Source: Algibacter amylolyticus
GTDB taxonomy: Bacteria; Bacteroidota; Bacteroidia; Flavobacteriales; Flavobacteriaceae
Assembly (NCBI RefSeq): GCF_014202225.1
Contig: NZ_JACHGE010000004.1
Location: forward strand, 248,001-312,000
Direction: 5' to 3'
Length of the DNA stretch: 64,000 bases
The position numbers were made by a program, and so were the translations under genes. A model generated the notes under the pieces. The model saw only the letters and a list, made by a program, of their open reading frames with translations. It was not told the DNA's origin and did no database searches. How positions within the stretch are numbered: position 1 is the stretch's first letter; each line of letters opens with the position of its first letter. Positions 18,614 through 27,359 of the stretch are shown one piece after another.

Positions 18614-20143
18614 ATGAAAAAGCTGTTTTTGCTCCTTGCTATAATCTTTTTATGTTTCACCCCATCAGTTATAGCGCAAGATATAGACAAAACAGATGCT
18701 ACCGAACTTATTAAAAACGTTTCGGAAACCGAAACAATTTTAATAGATTCTGCTACCATTAATTTGGCTGAAACCAAAATAAAAACTCCTACAGAAGCAG
18801 ATATTCCTACAAATACAGCTAATACCATTACACCTAGCCAAGGATTCTCTTTAAATAGTTTATGGCGAGGCGTATTAGGTATGATAACTTTAATTTTTGT
18901 CGCCTTTCTTTTTAGTAGTAACCGAAAAGCCATTAATTGGAAAATTGTTGGTATTGGGTTAGCGTTTCAATTACTTATAGCAATAGGTGTATTAAAGGTT
19001 GAATTTATTAAAACTATTTTCGAATTTATTGGTGGTTTATTTGTTAGCGTACTAGATTTTACAAGAGCAGGTAGTAAATTTCTATTTGAAGGCTTAGTAG
19101 TAGATATGGATACTTTTGGCTTTATTTTCGCCTTTCAAGTATTACCTACTATCATCTTCTTTTCGGCATTAACATCAGTACTTTTCTACTTAGGAATTAT
19201 TCAAAAAGTAGTAAAAGTAATGGCTTGGTTACTTTCCAAAGCTTTAAAAATATCTGGAGCAGAAAGTTTAAGTGTTGCCGGAAACATATTTTTAGGACAA
19301 ACCGAAGCACCACTGCTTATTAAGGCTTATTTGGAAAAAATGAATAAGTCTGAAATGCTGTTAGTGATGATTGGTGGTATGGCCACAGTAGCTGGCGCAG
19401 TATTGGCGGCCTATATTGGTTTTCTTGGTGGAGACGATCCAGAATTAAGATTATTTTATGCAAAGCATTTATTGGCAGCATCTGTAATGGCTGCTCCAGG
19501 AGCTATTGTAATTTCAAAAATATTATACCCGCAAACCGAAGATGTAAACACAGACGTATCGGTATCACAAGAAAAAATAGGCTCTAACTTTTTAGATGCT
19601 ATTGCTAATGGTACTACCGAAGGTTTAAAACTAGCAGTAAATGTTGGTGCTATGCTATTAGTATTTGTGGCCTTTATTGCCATGTTTAATGGTATTTTGG
19701 GGTGGATTGGAGATATTACTTCTGTTAATGGTTGGATTGCCGCAAACACGACTTACAAAAACTTATCGCTAGAACTTATTTTGGGCTACCTATTTGCTCC
19801 ACTTATGTGGCTTATTGGGGTTGCTAAAGAAGATATGGCGCTAATGGGACAACTATTAGGTATTAAATTGGCTGCTAGCGAATTTATTGGCTATATTCAA
19901 TTAAGAGACTTAAAAGAAGCATCGAACCTGGTGCATCTTAATTATGAGAAATCTATAATTATGGCTACTTACATGTTATGTGGCTTTGCTAATTTTGCCT
20001 CAATTGGTATTCAAATTGGTGGTATTGGCTCTTTGGCCCCGGGCCAACGTAAAACCCTTTCTAAATTTGGAATGAAAGCCTTAATTGGTGGTACTATTGC
20101 GTCGTTAATTTCGGCTACTATTGCTGGAATGATTATTGGGTAG
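18614..20143 (+). CDS. NupC-family concentrative nucleoside transporter with exported N-terminal extension
   Basis: 509 residues. The core (from about residue 80) is a CNT nucleoside permease: GLFVSVLDFTRAGSKFLFEG, then GAESLSVAGNIFLGQTEAPLLI (the gate and recognition region), and FANFASIGIQIGGIGSLAPGQ near the end, with multiple membrane helices. It should import nucleosides with a cation across the inner membrane. Before the core there is a signal-peptide-like start (MKKLFLLLAIIFLCFTPSVIA) and about 55 polar Thr/Glu-rich residues that would be periplasmic. NupC of E. coli lacks this extension. The gene follows the nuclease gene closely. Confidence 0.9.
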   Translation: MKKLFLLLAIIFLCFTPSVIAQDIDKTDATELIKNVSETETILIDSATINLAETKIKTPTEADIPTNTANTITPSQGFSLNSLWRGVLGMITLIFVAFLFSSNRKAINWKIVGIGLAFQLLIAIGVLKVEFIKTIFEFIGGLFVSVLDFTRAGSKFLFEGLVVDMDTFGFIFAFQVLPTIIFFSALTSVLFYLGIIQKVVKVMAWLLSKALKISGAESLSVAGNIFLGQTEAPLLIKAYLEKMNKSEMLLVMIGGMATVAGAVLAAYIGFLGGDDPELRLFYAKHLLAASVMAAPGAIVISKILYPQTEDVNTDVSVSQEKIGSNFLDAIANGTTEGLKLAVNVGAMLLVFVAFIAMFNGILGWIGDITSVNGWIAANTTYKNLSLELILGYLFAPLMWLIGVAKEDMALMGQLLGIKLAASEFIGYIQLRDLKEASNLVHLNYEKSIIMATYMLCGFANFASIGIQIGGIGSLAPGQRKTLSKFGMKALIGGTIASLISATIAGMIIG

Positions 20144-20381
20144 TAAATTTCTGGAAAGGTCGGAATCTCATAGTCTGAAAGCTTAAAATGCCTTTCCATA
20201 AACCTTCTGCATAGTACATATTTCTACTAGTTAATAACTTTTGATATTATTCAGAATTACTTTAAACGGATTCAACTCTTATTTTCTATTTTTAATCACT
20301 GATAATTTATATCATTTTGTCCCCTTTCGAATCAACTGTTCAAGTCATTCGATTTGGACAATAAAATCAAGTTTAATTTAA

Positions 20382-20409
20382 TGAGATTCCTGTATACACA
20401 GGCATGACG
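20382..20409. repeat. Short palindromic repeat, copy C
   Basis: TGAGATTCCTGTATACACAG followed by GCATGACG; arms ATTCCTGT and ACAGGCAT with one mismatch. Related to the repeats at 7371 and 16825. The ATG at 20404 lies inside it, which argues against that start for thyA. Confidence 0.55.
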
Positions 20410-20412
20410 CTT

Positions 20413-21237
20413 ATGAAACAATATCACGACTTAGTAAAACACGTTTTAGAAAACGGTAATGAAAAAGGAGATCGCACAGGTACAGGAACTAAAAGTGTTT
20501 TTGGACACCAAATGCGATTCGATTTAAGTGAGGGTTTCCCTATGGTAACAACCAAGAAACTGCATTTAAAATCTATTGTTTACGAATTACTTTGGTTTTT
20601 AAAAGGTGATACAAACACCAAATACCTTACCGAAAACGGTGTGCGTATTTGGAATGAATGGGCCGATGAAAATGGCGATTTAGGACCTGTTTATGGTTAC
20701 CAATGGCGTAATTGGAATGGTGATGAAATTGACCAAATTAAGGAGGTTATACAGGCCTTAAAAAACAACCCGAATAGTAGACGCATGTTGGTTTCTGCTT
20801 GGAATCCATCGGTTTTACCAGATACCTCTAAAAGCTTTAGCGAAAATGTAGCTAATGGTAAAGCAGCGCTTCCGCCTTGTCATGCCTTTTTTCAGTTTTA
20901 TGTAGCTAACGGAAAACTGTCTTGCCAATTATACCAACGTAGTGCCGATATATTTTTAGGGGTACCTTTCAACATTGCTAGTTATGCTTTATTTACCATG
21001 ATGATGGCACAAGTTTGCGGTTATGAAGCTGGCGAATTTATACACACCTTTGGTGATGCACATATTTACAGCAACCATTTTGAGCAGGTAGAATTACAAC
21101 TTTCTAGAGATATTCGTCCGTTGCCAAAAATGATATTAAATCCTGATATTAAGGATATTTTCGACTTTGATTTTGAAGATTTCACTTTGGTTGATTACAA
21201 TCCGCATCCGCATATTAAAGGCGCTGTAGCTATTTAA
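20413..21237 (+). CDS. thyA: Thymidylate synthase
   Basis: Methylates dUMP to dTMP with methylene-tetrahydrofolate. The start at 20413 gives [15 protein letters not shown], aligning with the family start and 274 residues; the ATG at 20404 lies in a repeat. Conserved segments are [19 protein letters not shown], the active-site cysteine in [31 protein letters not shown] (dUMP binding) and [10 protein letters not shown]. The DHFR gene follows within 1 kb, completing the folate cycle step that recycles dihydrofolate, although the CBM48 gene is inserted between them on the opposite strand. Confidence 0.97.
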   Translation: MKQYHDLVKHVLENGNEKGDRTGTGTKSVFGHQMRFDLSEGFPMVTTKKLHLKSIVYELLWFLKGDTNTKYLTENGVRIWNEWADENGDLGPVYGYQWRNWNGDEIDQIKEVIQALKNNPNSRRMLVSAWNPSVLPDTSKSFSENVANGKAALPPCHAFFQFYVANGKLSCQLYQRSADIFLGVPFNIASYALFTMMMAQVCGYEAGEFIHTFGDAHIYSNHFEQVELQLSRDIRPLPKMILNPDIKDIFDFDFEDFTLVDYNPHPHIKGAVAI

Positions 21238-21282
21238 TAATCTCGAAATTTAGCATTAAAAAACGTGCAATAACTGGCAAGT

Positions 21283-21371
21283 GCGTTAGGGATTGAAATG
21301 AAAAGCCCACAGCCCGACGTAGGAGGTGCGAGGACTTGTAGTGAAAAGCCCGACCCTTTTCGGGTAACGCC
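21283..21371 (+). repeat. 89-bp interspersed element with GCGTTA/TAACGC ends, copy 1
   Basis: Begins GCGTTAGGGATTGAAATG and ends ACCCTTTTCGGGTAACGCC. A second copy in reverse orientation lies at 24631-24722 and shares both ends but has a different middle. The terminal inverted repeat and small size suggest a MITE- or REP-like element. It has no coding capacity. Confidence 0.7.
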
Positions 21372-21400
21372 AATAGAAATATTTTAAATTAGCTAAAACA

Positions 21401-21430
21401 AAAAAAAGCACCTTAAACAAGGTGCTTTTT
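21401..21430. terminator. Bidirectional terminator between thyA and the CBM48 gene
   Basis: Arms AAAGCACCTT (21405-21414) and AAGGTGCTTT (21419-21428), with A-run before and T-run after, so it can serve both converging genes. Confidence 0.8.
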
Positions 21431-21448
21431 AGTTATATGTAAGCGTGA

Positions 21449-21745
21449 TTATAGGTTTATAACCCCGTTTTCTGCTCCAGCAAAATCGTTCCATGCATAA
21501 GCATCGGCTGCGTCGTCGTTTACGTAAACACCATCAACAACATATTTAAACTCGTAAGAGCTACCAGATTCAATATCAACAGTTCCTTTAAAAGATCCGT
21601 TTTTTAATTTTTTTAGCGGTGCTTTTTTAGCATTCCATTCGTTAAATGACCCAACTACAGATACCTTTTTTGCATCTTCCGCTGGTACAGTAAAAGTTAC
21701 TTTACAAACTGGTTTACTTTTTAAAAATTGTTTTTTAATAGCCAT
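21449..21745 (-). CDS. Small CBM48 / AMPK glycogen-binding domain protein
   Basis: A 98-residue, single-domain cytosolic protein. The sequence VTFTVPAEDAKKVSVVGSFNEWN with FKGTVDIESGSSYEFKYVVDGVY is the isoamylase early-set (CBM48/AMPK beta) pattern, including the VVGSFNEWN and YEFKYVVDG strands that hold the carbohydrate-binding aromatics. It has no catalytic domain. Such stand-alone proteins are frequent in Bacteroidota and may bind alpha-glucan or regulate a partner; the true role is unknown. A -7-like box, TAAATTTG, lies at 21796-21789, about 44 bp before the ATG. Confidence 0.8.
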   Translation of the reverse strand: MAIKKQFLKSKPVCKVTFTVPAEDAKKVSVVGSFNEWNAKKAPLKKLKNGSFKGTVDIESGSSYEFKYVVDGVYVNDDAADAYAWNDFAGAENGVINL

Positions 21746-21788
21746 AATTCTATGTTTTAATATTTTAATTTAATATTTAATAGCGCTA

Positions 21789-21796
21789 CAAATTTA
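21789..21796 (-). promoter_or_regulatory. -7 promoter box of the CBM48 gene
   Basis: Minus-strand TAAATTTG matches TAnnTTTG exactly, 43 bp before the ATG at 21745. No proper -33 TTG is seen. The rest of the 21746-22048 gap between the divergent genes shows nothing else convincing. Confidence 0.4.
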
Positions 21797-22048
21797 CTAA
21801 CAAATTAAAATACGTAACTATTTAAGACTCTTTACTTTCAAAAAATTATCGATTTGGCAAAATGTATTCTTTAAAACAGTGGAGTACATAATAAATTCCC
21901 AATTAATTTGTAGTATTATCAAGCTTAAAAAATTGTTTTATACTGATTATCAGACTGTTTTAAGACTAAAACGTTTTAGTAAATGTATTTTATTATTCTA
22001 TTTAGTTTTACCAAAAAGGGTTAACTTTACAGACTTTATTTTACAAAT

Positions 22049-22966
22049 ATGTTCGGAAAAAAGAAACCTATACCACAAATTGACAAAGACCAATTGGAGC
22101 TTATTGAAAACGCTCAAAAACGAATTAAACAGAAAAAAGGTTTATATGCGCATTTTGTTATATTTTTAATTGGTGCCATTTTTTTAATTGTTGCAAATAC
22201 CTTTTTAGGTATTGGTAAGGATTTTAAGATTTTGGAAATCGACTGGTTTGTTTTTGCCATATTAATATGGCTATTCCTTTTTGTTTACCACTTATTTAAT
22301 GTTTTTGTTACCAATAAATTTATGGGTAAAGATTGGGAAAAAGCGCAATTACAAAAATTAGTTGCTAAACAACAAAACCGCATTGAAAAACTAAAAGCAG
22401 GTTTAGTTAAAGAAGAAACCGTTTTAGCTAAAAGCGAAGTATTTAAAGAGGAAACTACTAAACGTATTAATAAAGGAAGTGAATTAACCATTATTGTGGC
22501 TGCCGCCGAAAACAACGCTATTGGCTTAGGCAACAAATTAATTTGGCATTTAAGTGACGATTTAAAACGTTTTAAGGCGCTTACCAACGGCCATCATATT
22601 ATTATGGGACGTAAAACCTTTGAAAGTTTCCCGAAACCCTTACCAAATAGAACGCATGTTGTAATAACGCGCCAGAAAGATTATAATGTTCCTGATGGTG
22701 TTATTGTGGTACATAGTTTAGAAGATGCTATTGATGCCTCGAAAAAAGACAGCAACCCTTATATTATTGGTGGCGGACAAATATACAAGCAAGCCATGGC
22801 TATTGCCGATAAAATAGAACTTACTCGTGTACATGAAAGTTTTGATGCAGACACCTATTTTCCGGAAATTGACACTAATGTTTGGAAAGAAACGGCTAAT
22901 ACGTTTCATACTAAAGATGATACGCATGCCCATGAATTTTCGTTTTTAACGTATGCGAGAAAATAA
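22049..22966 (+). CDS. Fusion of 2TM membrane domain and dihydrofolate reductase
   Basis: 305 residues. Residues 1-100 form a 2TM domain: two hydrophobic helices (about 33-52 and 66-84) and the typical ending FVTNKFMGKDWEKAQLQK. A charged, probably coiled linker (101-143) leads to a complete DHFR domain (145-304): TIIVAAAENNAIGLGNKLIW, LSDDLKRFKALTNGHHIIMG, GRKTFESFPKPLPNR, NPYIIGGGQIYKQAM and the C-terminal DADTYFPEID. DHFR reduces dihydrofolate to tetrahydrofolate with NADPH, and thyA lies just upstream. No ATG lies in the linker, so a free DHFR cannot easily be made from this reading frame. The fusion would tether DHFR to the inner membrane. Many flavobacteria carry the two as separate neighbouring genes. 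Confidence 0.88.
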   Translation: MFGKKKPIPQIDKDQLELIENAQKRIKQKKGLYAHFVIFLIGAIFLIVANTFLGIGKDFKILEIDWFVFAILIWLFLFVYHLFNVFVTNKFMGKDWEKAQLQKLVAKQQNRIEKLKAGLVKEETVLAKSEVFKEETTKRINKGSELTIIVAAAENNAIGLGNKLIWHLSDDLKRFKALTNGHHIIMGRKTFESFPKPLPNRTHVVITRQKDYNVPDGVIVVHSLEDAIDASKKDSNPYIIGGGQIYKQAMAIADKIELTRVHESFDADTYFPEIDTNVWKETANTFHTKDDTHAHEFSFLTYARK

Positions 22967-23061
22967 TTTGTTTTATACCTCTTTAGGTAACATTATTTAA
23001 ATGTTAGGCAAACCAATAAAAAATTGAATACACCTGTTACAAATTTCAGTAATTTTGCCAC

Positions 23062-24618
23062 ATGGTAAAAGAAATACAACTTCGTATTACATTAAAGGAA
23101 GAAGAACAGCCTAATATTCTCGTATTAAAATCTGCGATTAAGTTAGAGATTGATAGGCAAGATATTACTGGCGTTAAAATACTACGCAAGTCTATTGATG
23201 CTCGCAAACCTAAAATAATACTTAATTATAAAGTTGCTGTTTATATTCGCGAAGCTTTACCAAAAACCTCGGCGTATCAATTTGAATATAAAGACGTATC
23301 AAAAGCAAAACCCATTCATATTATTGGTTTTGGCCCTGCAGGAATGTATGCTGCTTTACGCTGTATCGAACTTGGTTATAAACCCATAGTTTTAGAACGT
23401 GGCAAAAATGTGCAGGACCGCAGACGCGATTTAAAAGCCATTAACCAAGATCATTTTGTAAACGAAGATTCCAACTACTGTTTTGGCGAAGGTGGAGCAG
23501 GCACTTATAGCGACGGAAAATTATACACACGCAGTTTAAAACGTGGCGATGTACGTCGTATTTTCGAAAACTTAGTATTTCATGGTGCTACCGATCAAAT
23601 ATTGGTGGATGCACATCCACATATTGGCACCAATAAACTACCAAAAGTGGTTCAAAACATTCGCGAAACCATAATAAATTACGGAGGCGAAATTCATTTT
23701 GAAACTCGAGTTACCGATTTTGTTATAAAAGACAATAAAATAAAAGCCATTGAACTTCAAAATGGTAATACATTAGATGTTGAAAAAGTGATACTAGCCA
23801 CAGGGCATTCTGCTAGAGACATCTTTTATTTACTGCATAAAAAGGACATTGCTCTAGAAGCAAAATCCTTTGCCATGGGTGTTCGTGTAGAGCATCCGCA
23901 ACATATTATCGATTCCATTCAATACCATTGCTCTGGCGACCGTCACGAGTTACTACCAGCCGCATCTTACGGTTTAGTGGAGCAAGTTAAAGATCGTGGT
24001 GTGTACTCCTTTTGCATGTGTCCTGGTGGATTTATTGTACCTGCAGCAACCGCTAATGGCGAAGTTGTGGTAAATGGTATGTCGCCATCAAAACGAAATA
24101 ACTTATATGCCAACTCTGGTATAGTAGTAGAAATTAATGTAGATACCGATTTGCCAAAATACGAGCAATTTGGCGCATTAAAAAGCTTAGAATATCAAAA
24201 AAACTTAGAGCGTTTAGCCTTTACTGCGGGCGGACGAAGTCAAGTAGCACCGGCACAACGATTAACCGATTTTGTAGAAGGCAAACTATCTACAACCTTA
24301 AACGACACCTCGTACCAGCCTGGGCTAAAATCTGCACCATTACATTCCTTATTACCTAAATTTATAGGCAGCAGACTCCGTAAAGGCTTTGAGGCTTTTG
24401 GTAAAAAAATGAACGGCTATTACACCGAAGAGGCCAATATTGTGGGCGTAGAATCTCGCACCTCATCCCCGGTTTCCATTCCTAGAAACGAAAATTTAGA
24501 GCATACTCAAATTACCAACCTTTATCCATGTGGCGAGGGCGGTGGCTATGCAGGTGGTATAGTTTCGGCAGCTATGGATGGTGAACGCTGTGCCGAAGCA
24601 GCAACAGGCAATCTATAA
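23062..24618 (+). CDS. FAD-dependent oxidoreductase, COG2509 family
   Basis: 518 residues, cytosolic. The N-terminal 80 residues form a small alpha/beta domain with RKPKIILNYKVAVYI. A Rossmann FAD-binding motif follows in IIGFGPAGMYAALRCIELG (about 92-110), with ERGKNVQDRRRD (ribose and FAD). The middle has CFGEGGAGTYSDGKL, and the C-terminal NLYPCGEGGGYAGGIVSAA is the second FAD contact. Members of this family are annotated as uncharacterised FAD-dependent dehydrogenases; substrate and pathway are unknown. A TAATTTTG box ends only 4 bases before the ATG, so the mRNA could be leaderless. The gene stands alone, followed by a repeat element. Confidence 0.85.
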   Translation: MVKEIQLRITLKEEEQPNILVLKSAIKLEIDRQDITGVKILRKSIDARKPKIILNYKVAVYIREALPKTSAYQFEYKDVSKAKPIHIIGFGPAGMYAALRCIELGYKPIVLERGKNVQDRRRDLKAINQDHFVNEDSNYCFGEGGAGTYSDGKLYTRSLKRGDVRRIFENLVFHGATDQILVDAHPHIGTNKLPKVVQNIRETIINYGGEIHFETRVTDFVIKDNKIKAIELQNGNTLDVEKVILATGHSARDIFYLLHKKDIALEAKSFAMGVRVEHPQHIIDSIQYHCSGDRHELLPAASYGLVEQVKDRGVYSFCMCPGGFIVPAATANGEVVVNGMSPSKRNNLYANSGIVVEINVDTDLPKYEQFGALKSLEYQKNLERLAFTAGGRSQVAPAQRLTDFVEGKLSTTLNDTSYQPGLKSAPLHSLLPKFIGSRLRKGFEAFGKKMNGYYTEEANIVGVESRTSSPVSIPRNENLEHTQITNLYPCGEGGGYAGGIVSAAMDGERCAEAATGNL

Positions 24619-24630
24619 ATTAATAATTTG

Positions 24631-24722
24631 GGCGTTACCCGAAAAGGGTCGTGCTTTCCACTATATCTTTTTTTTGCCATTTATGGCAGCAAAAAAAAGG
24701 ATGACGTTTCAATCACTAACGC
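24631..24722 (-). repeat. 92-bp interspersed element with GCGTTA/TAACGC ends, copy 2
   Basis: On the minus strand it starts GCGTTAGTGATTGAAACG and ends ACCCTTTTCGGGTAACGCC, as copy 1 at 21283-21371 does on plus. Its centre is different: poly-T and poly-A tracts with TGCCAT/ATGGCA that can form a hairpin. Confidence 0.7.
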
Positions 24723-24821
24723 AACCTAGAAGTTATATTTTTTAATATATTTCAAAAAATACAAATTTTCATATTACATGCGTTCTTATTGCAGGGAATC
24801 CTGCCAAAATTATTAAAAGCA

Positions 24822-24850
24822 TTGATAATTGTTAATAATTGTTATTTTTG
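24822..24850 (+). promoter_or_regulatory. Promoter of fabD-lspA
   Basis: TTG at 24822-24824, an 18-bp spacer, and TATTTTTG at 24843-24850, matching the Bacteroidota TTTG-N18/19-TAnnTTTG pattern. The fabD ATG is 22 bp further down. Confidence 0.55.
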
Positions 24851-24871
24851 CACACTTAAAACAAACCAATT

Positions 24872-25765
24872 ATGAACGCATACGTATTTCCAGGTCAAGG
24901 TGCACAATTCTCAGGCATGGGTTTAGACCTTTATGAGAACTCACCTTTAGCACAACAACTTTTTGAACAAGCCAACGATATTCTTGGGTTTCATATCACA
25001 GATATTATGTTCGAAGGGTCTGCCGAAGACTTAAAAGAAACTAAAGTAACGCAACCTGCTATATTTTTACATTCTGTAATTTTAGCAAAAACATTAGGTG
25101 AAAGTTTTAAACCCGATATGGTTGCAGGACATTCTCTTGGAGAATTTTCAGCGCTAGTAGCAAATGGTGCATTAACCTTTGAAGATGGCTTAAAATTAGT
25201 CTCTCAACGTGCTATAGCTATGCAAAAAGCTTGCGAGTTACAACCAAGTACTATGGCTGCTGTTTTAGGACTTGAAGATGATATTGTTGAAAAAATATGT
25301 GCAACAACTGAAGGTATTGTAGTTGCCGCAAATTACAACTGCCCTGGACAATTAGTAATCTCTGGAGAAGTTGAAGCTATTAATAAAGCTTGCGAAGCCT
25401 TAAAAGAAGAAGGTGCACGTCGTGCATTAGTATTACCTGTAGGTGGTGCTTTCCATTCACCATTAATGGAACCAGCGCGCGAAGAACTTGCTGCAGCTAT
25501 AAAAAACACAACATTTAGTAAACCTAACTGCCCAATTTACCAAAACGTAACAGCAAACGCTGTAATTGATGAAGAGGCTATTAAAGCCAACCTTATTTCG
25601 CAATTAACGGCGCCTGTACGTTGGACGCAATCTGTACAACAAATGATTGCCGATGGTGCAACATTGTTTACCGAAGTTGGTCCTGGTAAAGTTTTACAAG
25701 GTTTAGTAAAAAAGATTAACAGAGCCTCTGAAACGGCTTCTGCAACTTTCGAAACAAACAGTTAA
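24872..25765 (+). CDS. fabD: Malonyl-CoA:ACP transacylase
   Basis: 297 residues; moves malonyl from CoA to acyl carrier protein for fatty acid synthesis. The nucleophile is Ser88 in GHSLGEFSA, the partner histidine lies in VGGAFHSPLM, and QGAQFSGMG near the start forms the oxyanion glutamine loop. The stop codon is directly followed by the ATG of lspA (no gap), so the two are translationally coupled. No other fab gene is nearby. Confidence 0.95.
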   Translation: MNAYVFPGQGAQFSGMGLDLYENSPLAQQLFEQANDILGFHITDIMFEGSAEDLKETKVTQPAIFLHSVILAKTLGESFKPDMVAGHSLGEFSALVANGALTFEDGLKLVSQRAIAMQKACELQPSTMAAVLGLEDDIVEKICATTEGIVVAANYNCPGQLVISGEVEAINKACEALKEEGARRALVLPVGGAFHSPLMEPAREELAAAIKNTTFSKPNCPIYQNVTANAVIDEEAIKANLISQLTAPVRWTQSVQQMIADGATLFTEVGPGKVLQGLVKKINRASETASATFETNS

Positions 25766-26278
25766 ATGAAGCTTACCAAACGCTCTATCTATATTATTTT
25801 AGTTATTGTTTTAACTATTGCTGCCGATCAAATATCGAAAGTTATGGTAAAGCAAAACGTAACTTTAAGAACCGAAGTAAACCCAGGAGAACGCATTCCT
25901 ATTATTGGCGATGCCTTTATTTTAATGCATGTAGAAAACACAGGGGCATTTCTTGGTATGGGTAGCGAACTTAATGACACGCTAAGAGTACTATTATTAC
26001 TAATATTACCAATAGTTGTTTTAGGTTTTGTCCTTCGTCATATATTCTTAGATAAATCCTTAGATAATTGGTCGCTTTTTGCTTTTGCAAGTATTATTGG
26101 CGGTGGTATTGCTAATGTTTACGATAGAATTGTTTATGGAAGAGTTACCGATTTCTTATATATAGATCTTGGTGGCGTTTTTAGGACTGGCATTTTTAAT
26201 CTAGCCGATTTATCGGTTACCACCGGAATGATAATTCTGGTTATTATGACTTTTAAAAAGAAGAAAACCACAGCATAA
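25766..26278 (+). CDS. lspA: Lipoprotein signal peptidase (signal peptidase II)
   Basis: 170-residue inner-membrane aspartic protease with four hydrophobic helices, which cuts signal peptides of the many lipoproteins in this organism. The catalytic aspartates lie in GGGIANVYDRIVYGRVTDF and IFNLADLSVTTG, and the first helix carries AADQISKVMV. It begins immediately after the fabD stop and is followed by a bidirectional terminator. Confidence 0.95.
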   Translation: MKLTKRSIYIILVIVLTIAADQISKVMVKQNVTLRTEVNPGERIPIIGDAFILMHVENTGAFLGMGSELNDTLRVLLLLILPIVVLGFVLRHIFLDKSLDNWSLFAFASIIGGGIANVYDRIVYGRVTDFLYIDLGGVFRTGIFNLADLSVTTGMIILVIMTFKKKKTTA

Positions 26279-26310
26279 AAAGGGTTGCTATTTTAATAGC
26301 AACCCTTTTT
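26277..26310. terminator. Bidirectional terminator between lspA and galE
   Basis: Arms AAAAGGGTTGCTATT (26278-26292) and AATAGCAACCCTTTT (26295-26309), with flanking A and T tracts, in the convergent gap. Confidence 0.85.
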
Positions 26311-26333
26311 ATTTATACTGTATCTGTAAAAAA

Positions 26334-27359
26334 TTAATTCTCTCCTCTTACTTTTTGTTCCCATTTCCATGCAGAACGCATAGCATCATCAAGAGACAAT
26401 TTAGTTTTCCAACCTAATTCCTTATTCGCTTTTTCTGTATCAGCATAGGCAGAAATAATATCGCCTTCTCTTCTACCTACTATTTTATAGTTTAACTGTT
26501 TACCCGAAACTTTTTCAAAAGATTTTACAACTTCTAAAACCGTGCTTCCTTTTCCTGTTCCTAAGTTAAAGGTTTCGTAGTTTGATTTGTTTTTATTTTG
26601 AAGTAACCTTCCTAAGGCAATAACGTGCGCTTTAGCTAAATCGACTACATGAATATAATCACGAATACATGTACCATCTGGCGTAGGATAATCATCACCA
26701 AAAACAGATAATTCTTGACGTATACCTATACCTGTTTGTGTAATAAATGGCACTAAATTTTGTGGCACTCCAATAGGCAGTTCTCCTATTTCAACCGACT
26801 CATGTGCTCCAACCGGATTAAAATAACGTAAGGCAATCGCTTTTAAATTTGGTGTTACTTTACAAGTATCACTAATTATTTCTTCACCTATTTGTTTAGT
26901 GTTTCCGTATGGCGACTCAGCTAACTTAACTGGTGCATTTTCTGTTATTGGCAACTCATCTGCTTGTCCGTAAACCGTACAAGACGAACTAAATATAAAA
27001 CCTGCCGATGGTAACTTTTTTAATTCCTTTAGAATATAAACTAAAGTTGATATATTGTTTTCGTAGTACAACAAAGGTTCTTTTACACTCTCTCCTACAG
27101 CTTTACTTGCTGCAAAATGGATAACCCCTTTTATATCGTTATGCTTAGCAAAAAACTGTTCTACTTTGTCTTTCTCTTTTAAGTCTAACTTTTCAAAAAT
27201 TGGCGTTTTTCCGGTAATTGCTGTAATGCCATCTAATACTTTTTCCGATGAGTTTGATAAATCGTCAATAATAACAACTTCATAGCCTTCATTTTGCAAT
27301 TCTACTACGGTGTGAGAGCCAATAAATCCTAATCCGCCGGTAACTAATATTTTATCCAT
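26334..27359 (-). CDS. galE: UDP-glucose 4-epimerase
   Basis: 341-residue extended short-chain dehydrogenase that interconverts UDP-glucose and UDP-galactose using bound NAD+. The NAD motif is GGLGFIGSHT (8-17), the serine segment FSSSCTVYG, and the catalytic YGNTK (YxxxK). The late segment NLGTGKGSTVLEVV is typical of GalE. It overlaps the end of the upstream aminotransferase gene by 8 bp, so both are expressed together, probably for surface polysaccharide or LPS sugars. Confidence 0.92.
   Translation of the reverse strand: MDKILVTGGLGFIGSHTVVELQNEGYEVVIIDDLSNSSEKVLDGITAITGKTPIFEKLDLKEKDKVEQFFAKHNDIKGVIHFAASKAVGESVKEPLLYYENNISTLVYILKELKKLPSAGFIFSSSCTVYGQADELPITENAPVKLAESPYGNTKQIGEEIISDTCKVTPNLKAIALRYFNPVGAHESVEIGELPIGVPQNLVPFITQTGIGIRQELSVFGDDYPTPDGTCIRDYIHVVDLAKAHVIALGRLLQNKNKSNYETFNLGTGKGSTVLEVVKSFEKVSGKQLNYKIVGRREGDIISAYADTEKANKELGWKTKLSLDDAMRSAWKWEQKVRGEN

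Noticed and set aside
21879-22169. 96-codon plus-strand frame ahead of the DHFR fusion
   Set aside because: Overlaps the start of the 2TM-DHFR gene in a different frame and has no recognisable features.
24661-24700. Poly-T/poly-A hairpin as an intrinsic terminator of the FAD oxidoreductase
   Set aside because: It lies inside the interspersed element present twice in the window, so repeat origin explains it better, although it could still terminate transcription.
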